In this document: piece by piece, positions 1 to 11,960 of the stretch | Position numbering within the stretch: position 1 is the first letter of the stretch | Layout of the letters: the number at the start of each line of letters is the position of its first letter | Assembly (NCBI RefSeq): GCF_018991925.1 | Contig: NW_024722158.1 | Coordinates: 3,627,905 to 3,691,904, forward strand | DNA from: Homarus americanus | Taxonomy: Eukaryota; Arthropoda; Malacostraca; Decapoda; Nephropidae | Direction: 5' to 3' | DNA: 64,000 bases | The notes under the pieces: model-generated | Told to the model about the DNA's origin: nothing | Seen by the model: the letters and a program-made list of their open reading frames with translations, nothing else | Database searches by the model: none | Position numbers and translations under genes: made by a program

Positions 1-178
1 CTCCTCTGCCCCTACCTCACCGGTCACTCTCTCTGCCCATCACTCCTGCCCTACCTCACCGGTCACTCTCCCTGCCCATCACTCCTGCCCTACCTCACCG
101 GTCACTCTCCCTGCCCATCACTCCTGCCCTACCTCACCGGTCACTCTCCCTGCTCATCACTCCTACTCTGCCTCACTG
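1..178. repeat. 39-bp minisatellite
   Basis: CCTCACCGGTCACTCT recurs every 39 bp (CGGTCACTCT at 21, 60 and 99) for over four units, cut by the window start, then decays towards about 240. Confidence 0.9.
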
Positions 179-441
179 CTAAACCACCTGGCTTGGCTCC
201 TCACATTTTGCCTGCCCTACACCTCACCTCTCACTCCCTCTACTCTACCTCATGTCGTGAAATGAAAACAATATATTCAGCCAGAGAAGTTGCAGACATA
301 AGACATGGCTGAGTGTGAACCTGCTCTAAACGGCGTATAGCAAAGGTGTTGTGAGCCTTAATTGTGATATACCTGTATACATAACATGACCAGAGTAACA
401 TCAGTGAAGAGTTAGTGATACAGGTGAGGCGCAGTGAAAAG

Positions 442-566
442 ATGTGGGGTGGTGTAGGAGGGGAGGGAGGGCAGGGGTGTAGGAGGGGAGGGAGGGCAGA
501 GGGGGGGGGTTGTAGGAGGGGAGAGAAGGCAGGGGTGGGTGTGTGTAGGACGGGAGGGAGGGAGCA
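442..566. repeat. G-rich 25-33 bp minisatellite
   Basis: TGTAGGAGGGGAGGGAGGGC repeats with runs of three to nine G. The plus strand has clear G-quadruplex potential. Open frames here and on the complement (240-783) come from the repeat. Confidence 0.8.
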
Positions 567-2856
567 CAGTGGAAAAAAATATTGTGTTAAGTCACTCAGG
601 TGTGTAAGGCAGCTGAAAGTAGCCAGTGACTCACGGACAAACATCTCCTCTCAGCAACACTTTGAATTAATTTGTTGCAATTTATCCAACTCTTTTAATA
701 ACAAATGGAGGAAAAACAGTAATGTGTCTAGAACAGCCGCCTGCCCTGTACAGTACGTCTTCATCTGTGATACACTCATTTAATATACAAGGTATTGGTT
801 CATTTATCAATGTGTTTGTTTGGCAGTGCGGCTCTGAGAAGCGGGTGATGATAAAAGACTTTGAGCAGTTCTTAACACTAGGAATCAACAAAGGTGTGGT
901 AATTACAGGTGGTGATAAACATGGCAGAAGACAGGTATCCAGAATCACACCCGACACACCTAGACATTACCTGATAGTTTTCATAGTGTTAATGTGTTCT
1001 CAGGTGTGGTGTGACCGTATACGGGGGCTTAATTATCACCCGAGAAAGACGGAGCACACATCTAACACCTCTGTTAATGAAACATTTTAATCTAGAAATA
1101 ATAAACATTTGTACTAAGTCCTGCTGCAAAGTTTTAATTTCCTCGAATTTGGTTTCGTTTCGTTTGATCAGGTTAAGCTGGTTTGGATTATGTTAAGTCA
1201 CGTTGGATTAGGATAAGATAAAGTGGAATGGGTTACTTAAACAAGTTGAGATAGGATAAGCAAGTATAGTTACAGACCGCGCCACCATATTTACATATCT
1301 TATCGAACGAGTCTCTTGATAAATATATAATAAACCCGAGGCTTGACGATACCAAACACCAAGACGCACCAGAACGCGCAAATTCGTCATGGTGATAGCG
1401 TGTGTACCAGCCGATAGCGGCCCAATTAGCGAGGAAAACCTCTGGCGTGGCACAAGTGCAGATAGCGCCAGCCTCCTCCAGTCACAACACGCGACGCATC
1501 ACCATTCCTGCCACTCCTCCGTCACACACACACACATTGCAACACCGCGTCTGGGGGGTCACCATATGGCCGTGAGTGACGGGGTTCACTAACAGGTGCC
1601 TCTCGACACCAAACAACATCACGTATATTCACCACCAGGTAGACTGAGAGTCACCATTGTGTAGATTAAATAAGTAAAATTATTATAAAAAAAAGACTGA
1701 AGGTCGAATTTAAGAATATTTAATTTAGGTTAAACATTACCCTTGACCAGTGACCGACATGGACCACAAACACGCGGAAGATAAACACGCTACTCAGTTA
1801 CGTGGCACTAAAATCATATATACATAGCGTACACACACATATACATCCATGTACGGTATACAATTATATACTTACATAATCAGCATATACACATTCACAC
1901 GTACTTACAGTCAGCGCATATACAGGCATATCTAAATTACCTACATACATACATAAACATACGCACATACAACAACCCACAAAAACAACTAAATCAATAA
2001 ACAGTACGACAATTTCTGCTCAGTAAGTCACAAAAACAACGACAACGGCTCGACATACTAGACAACTTTGGCTGCGTTGCCCAACATAACCGGCAGAGCT
2101 ACATTCTCGGAGAATTTTATCAATTAATGAGCATATAAAACAAGCTTCATTATAATTTATTTGTGTAACAAACCTTGAGCCAACACAACACCCCATCCTC
2201 TCACCTGAAGGGACCCAGGACGAGGAGGACTGTATACTGCCACACGCAAGTCCTTTAACCACAAACGATCACCACCACAACTCTGAACAATGTTTTAACC
2301 ATTTACCATCAGCAGTGACCTTGACCCTTGACCCACAGGTGAATAACAAGTTTTGCTTTTTTTGCCCCTGATACATTATTCACTTCACTTCACAACAAGT
2401 TCCATCACAACATCTCTACAATGATACAACTGAACTCACGACAACACTGTGCCCTCTGACAGATGTAATCAACAGTACACCTGAAAAATCTGATGAAGGT
2501 ACTTTAATTTGGTGTTGCCCGCCACTGTCACCTGAGAACACCATTTGAACCAGAAACCAGGGCTACATTTTGTTTAATCTAATAAATTATCTTTAGTGCC
2601 AGGAGCCGTAAGTGATGATGGGTGGCACCAGATAAGTAATCATAAGGTACCTGGATACAAGGATACTGTACTCGTCATGAGAATATATGGAATAGTTTCA
2701 GAGGACTTGAGACAGGAAACATGACCATAATAGCTCACCTTATATGAGTTATTTGCCTCAGGTCAGCTAAATATATGGTGCAGCGACATGTGACGAGTCA
2801 GTGTTATATTTCCTTAACAGCCTCGAAATAAACAAATTGGTGCCTTAAACAATAAC
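567..2856. other. No gene seen
   Basis: Unique AT-leaning DNA with ACATAC-rich simple sequence at about 1815-1980. A TGACC-rich stretch at 2313-2336 resembles nuclear-receptor half-sites. No exon, RNA gene or transposon end is recognised. Confidence 0.5.
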
Positions 2857-2906
<50 letters not shown>

Positions 2907-2907
2907 G
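2857..2907. repeat. (AAT)n microsatellite
   Basis: About 50 bp of perfect ATA/AAT triplets. On the minus strand it gives a poly-Tyr frame that is not a gene. Confidence 0.95.
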
Positions 2908-3981
2908 TATCATTAATACTGTACAACTGACCTACAAAGTTATGTAAATATTTTTCCCTCAAGAGGTGGAGAGGGCGAGCGAGGTAGGGGGAGTGATGGG
3001 TAGGTACTAGGTAAAGTGAGTGAGTGTGGTGTGCCATACAATAGACGTCCCCTATGGCCTTCATGTACCCAAGACACGGCAGGTCCAGGAAGTGCGAGCA
3101 ATCAGGGGTGCGCGTACCCTATACAAACAGTTCATGAGGTAAATGACTTGAAGGACGCATCATGTACCCTCCTACCCATGACTCTGGGCCACACTCCGTC
3201 AGCTGGGCGAGGGTCTCCCTCCTGAGTGTCGGGTAAGTGGTATCGTCTGCAGTGGCCAATGTTTGTTCTAAACATCGTGAGGCAGACTACTGCACACCAT
3301 AAAAACATCACTAAACACAAGGTTAGATAAGGTCGTGACACATTTGGCCATAATTAGATGCATTTCCAAAGTTTTGAAGATGGTGCGGTGTCATGCACTA
3401 TCTACAGTCCTTCCACGAGGGGCGGGGCGGCTCCACGAAGGGGGTAGTTTTGGGTGACCTGTCAGCCGTTGAACTGGTGACAATGTGCTGGCCCAACAGT
3501 AAGGTATATTTGTCTTACCTTCCTTCTTATTTGGTGTGAACATGACCGGACAGGAGCTCAACATATGCGGCTTTGAGTTGCTAAAGAGTTAACCCCCTAA
3601 AGAATTCAAAGGCCCCCAACCCCACCTCCATATAAACAATGGAAGCACTGTCCAGAGCAACCAACACACCGGCAAATCTTCACATCATAATTAGCCCCAA
3701 ATTGAAAGAAGTGACCAGTGACGACACATCACCCCCAAGCACTACAGGTCGAGGAGGCAACAAAACCATATAAACACCTTGAAACTACGAATGACCAAGT
3801 CGTAATTTTGTCTTTATGTATAAAATATAATGAAAAATATAAATGAGTATAATAAGATGACAACACCTAGTGAACCAGTCCAGTCTGTGCTACAACCTGC
3901 CAGAGTTTGTGTGTGGATCAGTGAAGAAAGTCTTAAGCTGCCCTGTAGCCTAACATTCTTGTCTACTCCAAGACCCGTTCA
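2908..3981. other. No gene seen
   Basis: Mixed unique sequence without a recognisable exon or repeat end. Short frames at 3016-3341 on both strands lack any family signature. Confidence 0.45.
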
Positions 3982-4600
3982 CACCACCACTACACCCACA
4001 CACCTCCACTACACCCACACACCTCCACTACACCCACACACCACCACTACACCCACACACCTCCACTACACCCACACACCACCACTACACCCACACACCT
4101 CCACTACACCCACACACCTCCTACACCCACACACCACACCCACACCACTACACCCACACACACACCTCCACACCCCACACCACCACACACACACCACACC
4201 CCACACACCACACACACACACCTCCACTACACCCACACCACTACACCCACACACCTCCACCCACACACACCCACCACACCCACACACCACACACACACCA
4301 CCACTACACACACACACACCACACCACACACACCCACACACCATCACTACACCCACACACCTCCACTACACCACACACCCATCACACCCACACACATCAC
4401 TACACCCACACACCATCACTCACTACACCCACACACCATCCACTACACCCACACACCTCCCACACCACACACACCATCACTACACCCACACACCTCCTAC
4501 TACACCCACACACCATCACTACACCCACACACCTCCACTACACCCACACACCTCCACTACACCCACACACCATCACTACACCCCACACCACCACCAAATA
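3982..4600. repeat. CA-rich 18-19 bp minisatellite
   Basis: About 600 bp of degenerate CCACTACACCCACACACCT units with internal CA expansions. It creates long His/Thr/Pro frames (plus) and Val/Cys/Gly frames (minus) that are artefacts. Confidence 0.9.
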
Positions 4601-4644
4601 CACACCATCCATCCACACCATCAGTACACCACAGCATCAATGCG

Positions 4645-4674
4645 CGCACGCGCACACACACACACACACACACA
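4645..4674. repeat. (CA)n microsatellite
   Basis: GCGCACGCGCACACACAC tract with alternating purine/pyrimidine (Z-DNA-prone). Confidence 0.85.
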
Positions 4675-5493
4675 TTAATTTACTGCGCGTTTTCCTGTTA
4701 GCTTAAAGGTACTCATTTAAGTTAGGTTATAATGACCTCATAAGTGTCCCGTTTACTACACTGTCATTTTAACATCATTATCTGTGCAGTCTATCAATGA
4801 TGTCATGAAACGCTAATGAAAATGCCTTGTGAAGTAAGTAAGTCTCTCTCTCGCTCTCAATGTTAGCGAGGTTATGAACACACACAAACACATCACTGGT
4901 CCAAAACCACTCATGCGATACCATTACGTCTAGCTAGCACCCCCCTCCCCCTCCCCCAATCCTCACCACAGCCACCAGGTTTCCCGGGCGGGTCAACCCC
5001 CTGGGCCCAGTTGGCTGGTGATGTCAAGCGGCCGCCCCCTATCTTGATAAGTCCCTCCACCTGGGTCACCCCACCACCCTTTATTGTACTGCTCCTTAAA
5101 GTAACTTACCCTACCTGTTCCTTATTAGACACTGCTACATCATTACCCAGTTTACTAGTTAAGACATCACTATAACACACCATCAAAGGACAATTAACCC
5201 CAAGTGTGTTTTATAACCAAATCATTGCCACTTTGTTTATTTAAGGTTCACGTTGCGTCTCATTTCGCCAGGTTTAATCTCTCGCCGTGTGAAACATTAT
5301 GGTACCTCTACTTTACACCCGAGTCTGTAATAGGTGGAGCAGGTTTGGGGTTAATTTCCATTTTATCTACACAAAGGCATCAACTTTTACACCGCCGATA
5401 CCAAACAAGGATCACTGTGCCTAGGATCACCTGCACACCCACGGATCACCTCAACAATATCCACCCCAGCTTACTTCACCAAAAGATTAACCA
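4675..5493. other. No gene seen
   Basis: Unique DNA with a short GC-rich patch at 4980-5045 (CCCGGGCGGGTC, GCGGCCGC). No coding signature. Confidence 0.45.
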
Positions 5494-5622
5494 CCCTAAC
5501 CTATCATAACCTAACCTAACCCTATCCTGACCTAACCTAACCCAATCCAGACCTAACCTACTCTATCATAATCTAACCCCATCCTGACCTGACCTGACCT
5601 GACCTGACCTGACCTAACCTCA
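5494..5622. repeat. Interstitial telomere-like array
   Basis: CCTAA units (complement of arthropod TTAGG) interspersed with variants, ending in six GACCT units. Degenerate and internal, so not a true telomere. Confidence 0.75.
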
Positions 5623-5841
5623 CCCCCTCCTCTAAATAGAAAAAAACAAGCTACTGTACTATGGAGATTCTTCAGGTGATCCAAAACCCCTTTCTCTATG
5701 TACTGACTTTTCTGTACAAATTGTGTGAATCCGCTAGGGTGTGAGAGGGAAGGGGACAGCGTGGGGGTTACGGAGGGGGAGGGGGGTGTCGTTGACCACA
5801 GGGCCACAACCTTCCGCCCCCTCCATTAATCTTGGCGCCCC

Positions 5842-5888
5842 ACCACCACCACCACCACCACCTCCTCCTCCTCCTCCGCCAGCAGCAG
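5842..5888. repeat. CAC/CTC trinucleotide repeat
   Basis: (CAC)n followed by (CTC)n and CAG triplets. The Pro/Ala run it would encode is not part of a recognisable gene. Confidence 0.85.
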
Positions 5889-6074
5889 CAAAACAAAAAA
5901 CTTATCACCCCGCCTTGACCGTCACCTTACCTAACCCCTCAGTCCCTCTTACCTCACCGTCCAGGTAGGGGGTGGCTAGACACAGAGTGGGAGGGAGTGG
6001 AGGCGGGGTGATAAAGGTGGGGTGAGTAGAGAGGCAAGGGTCAGGGTAAGAGGTTGAGCTGGGTAGGTGGGGAT

Positions 6075-6190
6075 GTGGAGGAAGAGGCGGTGGGGGTGTG
6101 GAGGAAGGGGTGGGGGTGTGGGAGAATGGGTGGGGGTGTGGGAGAATGGGTGGGGGTGTGGGAGAATGGGTGGGGGTGTAGAGGAAGAAG
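6075..6190. repeat. 20-bp G-rich minisatellite
   Basis: GGGTGGGGGTGTGGGAGAAT, about four copies plus variants. Flanking G/A-rich DNA continues to about 6300. Confidence 0.85.
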
Positions 6191-6260
6191 TGGAAGAAGA
6201 TGCGGTAGCGGTGTCAGGTGGAGGTAAAGAGGAGGGCGTGTTGAGGAGGGGTGGGAGGAG
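6160..6260. repeat. Duplicated purine-rich segment, copy 1
   Basis: AGTGGAAGAAGATGCGGTAG ... GGTGGAGGTAAAGAGGAGGG matches 8442-8530 closely in order and spacing. Confidence 0.6.
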
Positions 6261-6300
6261 GAGGAGTGGAAGAGGAAGGGAGGGAGGGAGGTAAGGAGAG

Positions 6301-7180
6301 AAATGAATAAAGGAAATGAGGGAGGGAGAGAGATTGGGGGTGAGGAGGGTGGTGGGTGAGGCGGCACAAGACAACAATAGGACAGGTAAGACATAAAGCT
6401 AGGGAGAGTGAGGGGGGAGACAGCAGCATCAGAAGCAGCAGCAGCAGTAATTCGTCGTTAACATTATGACTACTGCCACTCCTGCTTGACTGCCCATCCC
6501 ACACCGCATGTGCCCACCACAAACAACCCACCCAACGCTCCTCTCTTATCTAATTGCTCAAAGCGCTACATGAACCTCCCCCTCGGCCCCAACCCTCAAT
6601 AAATAAACAAAAACAAATGATGGGAACCTGAAAGATAGATTCTCCTGTCTCATTCCGCTTCCCAAAATAGCTTTCAGTCATGCTGAGATCATGTAGGGCA
6701 TTATCAGCCATTTTCGTATTGTTTCAAAAGATAATGTCCAATGGCTTCACTCAAGAGAGTGATTCACAGCTCTCTCATGAACCAACCCAAGTTACTTTTT
6801 CAATAATAAAAACAAGGAAACAATCCATCTCGGGTCCATCAACATAACCTTGAGAAACATCAACGGTGACACCCTGCCCGGGATCCGTCCACACACTATG
6901 GAGGAAGAGGAGGACGAAAAATAGGGGGGCGAGGCGTGGTGGAAATGAAGCAGCATACTAAACACGAGATTGGTCTTGGTTACGCGGTAAACACTTGAAA
7001 AGCACCGCAGCCCTCACACTCCACCAGGCTATTATTACTGGATTTATTGGTTATTATCGCTAGTGGAGACGGTGCTCACTATTCCCAACACGTGGTCAGG
7101 TAAATAAGGAGAGAGAAGCCAGCGTCAACCTTAAGACAACACCAACCACCACCTCTAGACTCTGAGGCTCGTTTCTACCT

Positions 7181-7181
<1 letters not shown>
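6301..7181. other. No gene seen
   Basis: Unique sequence. Purine-rich at first with a (CAG)n-like patch at 6422-6448. No recognised features. Confidence 0.45.

Positions 7182-7226
<45 letters not shown>
7182..7226. repeat. (CA)n microsatellite
   Basis: 45 bp of uninterrupted CA. Confidence 0.95.
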
Positions 7227-7227
<1 letters not shown>

Positions 7228-7522
7228 AACTGGCCACAGCAAATCCGCAATCCAAGGAGCAAAAATCAAACACATGAAAATAATAATAATTCATCAAATA
7301 TTTCGAAACCTAAATCATGGAGGCAAGACTTAGGAATCCACATCACGGAGTCAACAAGATGCCGGTCGTCTACGGGGAGATGTTTCTTGCGTGATAAGTC
7401 AATAAACATGCGTAATACATCAACAATATCTCAGGTGTGTGTGTGGGAATGGGAGGAAGGCAGGAGGTAAGGGGAAACACAGGTGCGAATCACGAAACTT
7501 TGGGGAATGATGATGTTGTTCT

Positions 7523-7575
7523 TGATGATGATGACGACGACGAAAATAGTAGTAGTAGTAGTAGTAGTAATAAAA
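7523..7575. repeat. GAT/GAC/TAG trinucleotide repeats
   Basis: Consecutive GAT, GAC and TAG/AGT triplet runs. Asp- and Ser-run frames result. Confidence 0.85.
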
Positions 7576-7603
7576 GACCGTCAACCTCACACCCACAAAC
7601 CTT

Positions 7604-7604
7604 A

Positions 7605-7635
<31 letters not shown>

Positions 7636-7868
7636 TCAACAAAAACACCCCCCAACCACACACACACAAACATCAACAAACACCCCCAACCACACACACA
7701 AACATCAACAAACACCCCCCAACCACACACACACAAAACACCCCCAACCACACACACACAAACATCAACAAAAACACCCCCCAACCACACACACACAAAC
7801 ATCAACAAACACCCCCAACCACACACACAAACATCAACAAACACCCCCCAACCACACACACACAAACC
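7604..7868. repeat. (CA)n and about 30-bp minisatellite
   Basis: A CA tract is followed by units of ACAAACATCAACAAACACCC plus CCAACCACACAC. A higher-order block (about 110-130 bp) appears twice, suggesting duplication of a multi-unit segment. Confidence 0.9.
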
Positions 7869-7903
7869 ACATCGACAAATGACAACCGCTAGTCTAAATC
7901 TCA

Positions 7904-7933
7904 TAAACAAACAAACAAACAAACAAACAAACA

Positions 7934-7967
<34 letters not shown>
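7904..7967. repeat. (AAAC)n then (CA)n microsatellites
   Basis: Eight AAAC units followed by about 16 CA units. Confidence 0.95.
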
Positions 7968-7968
<1 letters not shown>

Positions 7969-8034
7969 CTAAACAACAGTACACAAAACGTCCCATTCAA
8001 TCACGAGCACACGCAGACGCTATCTATCTTACCT

Positions 8035-8120
8035 GCCAGTAGGTAAGTAGGAGGAGGTAGGTGAGGAAGGAAGGAGGTAGGTAGGTAGGTATGGGAGGGT
8101 GGTAGGTAGGTAGGTAGACA
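8035..8120. repeat. (GGTA)n-rich tract
   Basis: Clusters of GTAG/GGTA tetramers, followed to about 8300 by CCAA/CCAG-rich simple sequence. Confidence 0.75.
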
Positions 8121-8441
8121 TCGGTCACTCGGTCAGCTAGCCAATCATTCAGTTAAAAACATGCCTGCCAGCCAACCAACCAACCAATCATCTTGCATAT
8201 CAGCCAGCCGGTCAACCAATGAGACTGACTACCTGCCCGGCCAGAGCCACCAGTCAGCCATACAAACTACTCGGTCAATCAGACACACTAGCCAGCCAGA
8301 CACAAGCAGACCAGACTCTCAGTCAAGTCATGTACACGAGACAGCACCGCGACCAACCAGTCAGTTACCACCACAACCAAGTGCCCCCCTCCCCCCACAA
8401 TATCAAGCTACGTAAACAAATACCTGATGGAGGGATCCAGA

Positions 8442-8530
8442 CAGAGAGGTGAGGGTGTGGAGGAAGAGGTGGAAGAAGAGGGGGTAGCGGCGGCAGGTGG
8501 AGGTAAGGAGGAGGGAGTGGCGAAGTAGGG
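8442..8530. repeat. Duplicated purine-rich segment, copy 2
   Basis: AGGTGGAAGAAGAGGGGGTA ... GGTGGAGGTAAGGAGGAGGG, similar to 6160-6260. Confidence 0.6.
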
Positions 8531-8933
8531 AGGGGAGCAACGGTGACATAATCAAACATCACAACAAGTAACATGACAGGACACAACAAGGTATATAACA
8601 CACTGACCTTCGTACACTACTATACTCCCCCAGGTAATAGTGACAAGAGCAGAGGGAAACTTGGAAACAATAATAATTCTAAACAAGACTCCAACGACGG
8701 TTTACTGTGCTCCTGTTATGAAACACATTTATGAGAATCGTTTGTAAATCTCTGTTTATGATATACTGTATGGCTGTAAGGTATAAGAAAATGTGCAGAC
8801 GTTATAAATTTAACCCCATTTAAGCTTGCAATTCATTATCACTCATCTCGTACAAAAACTCCATCAAACAACTTGAAAATCTTTATCAAACAATCAAAAC
8901 AAAGTTACATTGGGTCATAAGCTTGATGTATTG

Positions 8934-9142
8934 TTAGGGGCAGTACGGATACAGCACACTAAACACCAAGCCCTCGATGCACTAGGGAGCAATATAACAA
9001 GCACTGCACTCGATCGCCTTCACTGCCACAACTGTCAAGTTAGGTACCCAGTCTGAGTTGGGTGGACTGGGGGTGCCCCGGGCGTGAACCAATGACCCTT
9101 CAGAAAGGGGGGCGAGCCCTGCACCCACTCGGCCACCACACT
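8934..9142 (-). mobile_element. tRNA-derived SINE
   Basis: Read on the minus strand, the head has an A box TGGCCGAGTGG (9125-9135), about 35 bp on a B box GGTTCACGCCC (9080-9090), and then a non-tRNA body. The A box matches class II tRNAs (Ser/Leu) used by RNA polymerase III. The body is shared with 29190-29338, showing a dispersed family. No tail or duplication was defined. Confidence 0.65.
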
Positions 9143-9660
9143 CCGAGGGTGACATTTAAAGAACCCTAAAAATATCTACGTACTGATGAACATAGGTAAT
9201 AAAAGGTAAATATGAACGAACGAACGGATAGGTACAAATAAATGCCCCCAGCACACACAGTGGACGTACAAGAAATAAAGCGCGAGAAACACACTCTTGT
9301 GGTGGTACACTATTGACTAACTAAACCCAAAACAGCCTAGTGATGGGTTGGTTCAATAATATGCAAGTGACTCGGGGAGGTGAGGTTCGGTTAGGTTTTT
9401 CCGCCCTAGTGTCATGGGTGAGTGGTAATGTTCACCCTCACACCACCACTCGCCCCAACACCACCTCTATCACCATCACAAACCCTCCCCTTCAGCTATC
9501 ACCTGCCTAACACCAGAGATAACACAGTAGAGGTTAATACACACAGAGAAGATCACCGTCTCTCAATCGTCAACAATCATCACCAATCAAACGAAAGATG
9601 AAGGCCTCCAAATACACCTGTACAACCCTTACCCGGCCTCTGATCACCTCTAAACGTCCA
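9143..9660. other. No gene seen
   Basis: Unique DNA between the SINE and the next microsatellite. No coding or RNA signature. Confidence 0.45.
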
Positions 9661-9684
9661 ATCTCTCTCTCTCTCTCTCTCTCA
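9661..9684. repeat. (CT)n microsatellite
   Basis: About 22 bp of CT. Confidence 0.9.
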
Positions 9685-9769
9685 CCTGTAATAATAGTAC
9701 ATAGCGAGTGACGGTCAGCTGCCTACAGGAAAATACATATATAATTATTTCACCGGCTACCTGTCCTTC

Positions 9770-9955
9770 CAGCTGAACAAGGCACAGGTGTCAGGTCCAG
9801 CTAAACAAGGCACAGGTGTCAGGTCCAACTAAACGAGGCACAGGTGTCAGGTCCAGCTAAACAAGGCACAGGTGTCAGGTCCAGCTAAACAAGGCACAGG
9901 TGTCAAGTCCAGCTAAACGAGGCACAGGTGTCAGGTCCAGCTAAACAAGGCAGAC
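9770..9955. repeat. 28-bp minisatellite
   Basis: About six copies of a unit containing CAGGTGTCAGGTCCAGCTAA (GGCACAGGTG at 9781, 9809 and 9837). Most copies differ by one or two bases. Confidence 0.92.
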
Positions 9956-10061
9956 AACAGGTCATTATCGACAACAGGGGCGACCAGGTGAGAAGCAAGG
10001 GGGGAGGAGAGATGAGGTGAGGGGTCAAGATCAAGGAAGCCATTAGCCTCTGTGTGTGTGT

Positions 10062-10270
10062 AGGGAGGGAGGGAAGGAAGGGAAGGGGGGGAGTAGGATG
10101 GGGAAGAGGAATGGGGTAGGAGGGAGAAAAGGGTAGGTGGAGAAGAGGGAAGGGGTGTGAGGTGGGGTAGGAAGGGGAAGAGGGAAGGAGAGGAGTAGGG
10201 GGGAGAAGAGGGAAGGGGAGGAGTAGGGAGGAGAAGAGGGAAGGGGAGGAGTAAGTGGAAGGTGTAGGAG
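10062..10270. repeat. Purine-rich minisatellite
   Basis: GAAGAGGGAAGGGGAGGAGT units over about 200 bp, all purine on the plus strand apart from scattered T. Ends in a G run at 10271-10280. Ser/Pro/Leu frames on the minus strand are artefacts. Confidence 0.85.
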
Positions 10271-10349
10271 GGGGGGGGGAGGCACCACCTCGCCCAGACA
10301 CACCCACTACCGGATCTCTTGGCCATAACATGATTACTCTGGACCTAGG

Positions 10350-10640
10350 CCAGCTGCTGCTGTGGTGGTTGCTGTTGTTGTTGTTGTTGTTGTGGCGGTT
10401 CCTGCTGTTGTGGATTTTGTTGTTACAATTATTAATGATAGTAATGTCGCTGTTCCTACTGAGGTTTGTTGTTGTTTACAGCTGTTATTACAACCGGTAT
10501 TGTTGTTGTTGTTGTTGGTTGTGACTTCTGGTATGATCGTTACTGTTATGGTTAATGCTCTTTCTGCTGCTGTTAAGGCTCTGTTGTTTATGTTACGTCT
10601 GTTATTGCTACTGTTACTTCTGTTGCTAAAGTTTCTTTTA
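10350..10640. repeat. Degenerate GTT/CTG trinucleotide tract
   Basis: Imperfect TTG/CTG/GTT triplets give Leu/Val-rich plus frames and Asn/Thr-rich minus frames. Not a membrane protein. Confidence 0.65.
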
Positions 10641-11800
10641 TTCATACTCGTCCATGTATACAGTACGTCTCCATTAAGTTAAAAAGAAACATGAATTATG
10701 CATACAGTACCATCATTGGGCGTACCACCATAATTATTATAACTAATATCATATATGTTCCTATTACTATAATTCTAATTGGCTATTAAGATTATTATCA
10801 ATCACAATTTTGCCATCATAGCAAAGTCATTATTAGGCTCGTTATCATTAAACCGGCTAATTATTATGACTACCATTCTTGTCATTCTCATTACCAGTTC
10901 ATGTTGTTATTGCCATCATCATTACAGTTAGTAGTGAGGCCATCATTACGACCCACACTCAACCACTGCTCAGCCTCGGACACACTACTTTATGAGTATC
11001 CGGACAAGCACTGGGCAGACTCGGCGATCACCCTAATGAAACATAAAAAAAACGATCCACGTGAAGCAGTATTTGACCCTTGCTACGTGTGGCAACAATA
11101 ACATTTAAGGGTGTATACAGTCTCATCAATACAAGCGAGGGTTGTGAGAGAGATAAAGACTAGACCCAAGTTTTATTTATTTTCCTTTGAAGTTCTTTTA
11201 TGGGTTTCCTGGATACGACTCAGCGGTGGCGGCGGCGTTGGCTCCTTGAAAGTGATGGTTAACGAAGCTTACCTCCCGTACTAACGACAGAATACTAGTT
11301 TGATACCGGTATACTTCCAACACACATGATCCAACCCTATTATTGTTTTATAGCTCAACCCCTCAACTCCTCCACCCAAGGTACAAATCTCAGGAGCAAT
11401 TTCACAAAAGTTCACATGTTGAATTATTCCTTTTTACAGAAGATGTAAGAATGTTAAGAACAATTAAAAAAACACAGACACAACATCCCAAACCACCATA
11501 AGAATTACATAGCATCTACCTGGACGAAATACCTTCACTTTAACACCAATTAGGAGGCAAAATCATACTAAAAATCATCTTCACAATATTCTCTCTCTCA
11601 TCGTGTGTAATGTGAACCTCTGTCCACTTAATGTAAATCTCAGTATAATTCTGGTGTTATTTTTTGTCTCTCGGGTAAAGACAAATAGATTATTTTTTAT
11701 ATCTTGAGTTAAAGAAGAATATTGACTGCAGAGGAAGACCCGGACCCATGTATCACACTATGGCGTCCGGGACGGTGGGCAATGATGACTCGCACACCCC
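10641..11800. other. No gene seen
   Basis: AT-rich with many ATT/ATC triplets to about 10930, then unique DNA. No recognised features. Confidence 0.45.
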
Positions 11801-11960
11801 AACACCCCCTCCCTCCCCCCAGGACAGCACACCCCAACACCCCCTCCCTCCCTCCAGGACAGCACACCCCAACACCCCCTCCCTCCTCAGTCTTATCTTC
11901 AACATTTTCTTGCATCTTCCCTCCCTCCTCAGTCTTATCTTCAACATTTTCTTGCATCTT
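11797..11960. repeat. Two adjacent minisatellites (about 33 and 39 bp)
   Basis: CAGCACACCCCAACACCCCC repeats three times, then a block with CAGTCTTATCTTCAACATTT repeats twice. Confidence 0.85.

Noticed and set aside
3830..4678. 282-codon His/Thr/Pro-rich frame
   Set aside because: Entirely generated by the CA-rich minisatellite. Frames are open on both strands and there is no domain.
5494..5622. True telomere
   Set aside because: Short, degenerate and internal, with unique DNA on both sides.
6041..6394. Pro/Leu/Ser-rich minus frames
   Set aside because: Complement of a G/A-rich minisatellite; no domain.
10255..10682. Leu/Val-rich frames resembling a membrane protein
   Set aside because: Encoded by degenerate GTT/CTG triplets; the complement is Asn/Thr-rich. 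Simple sequence.
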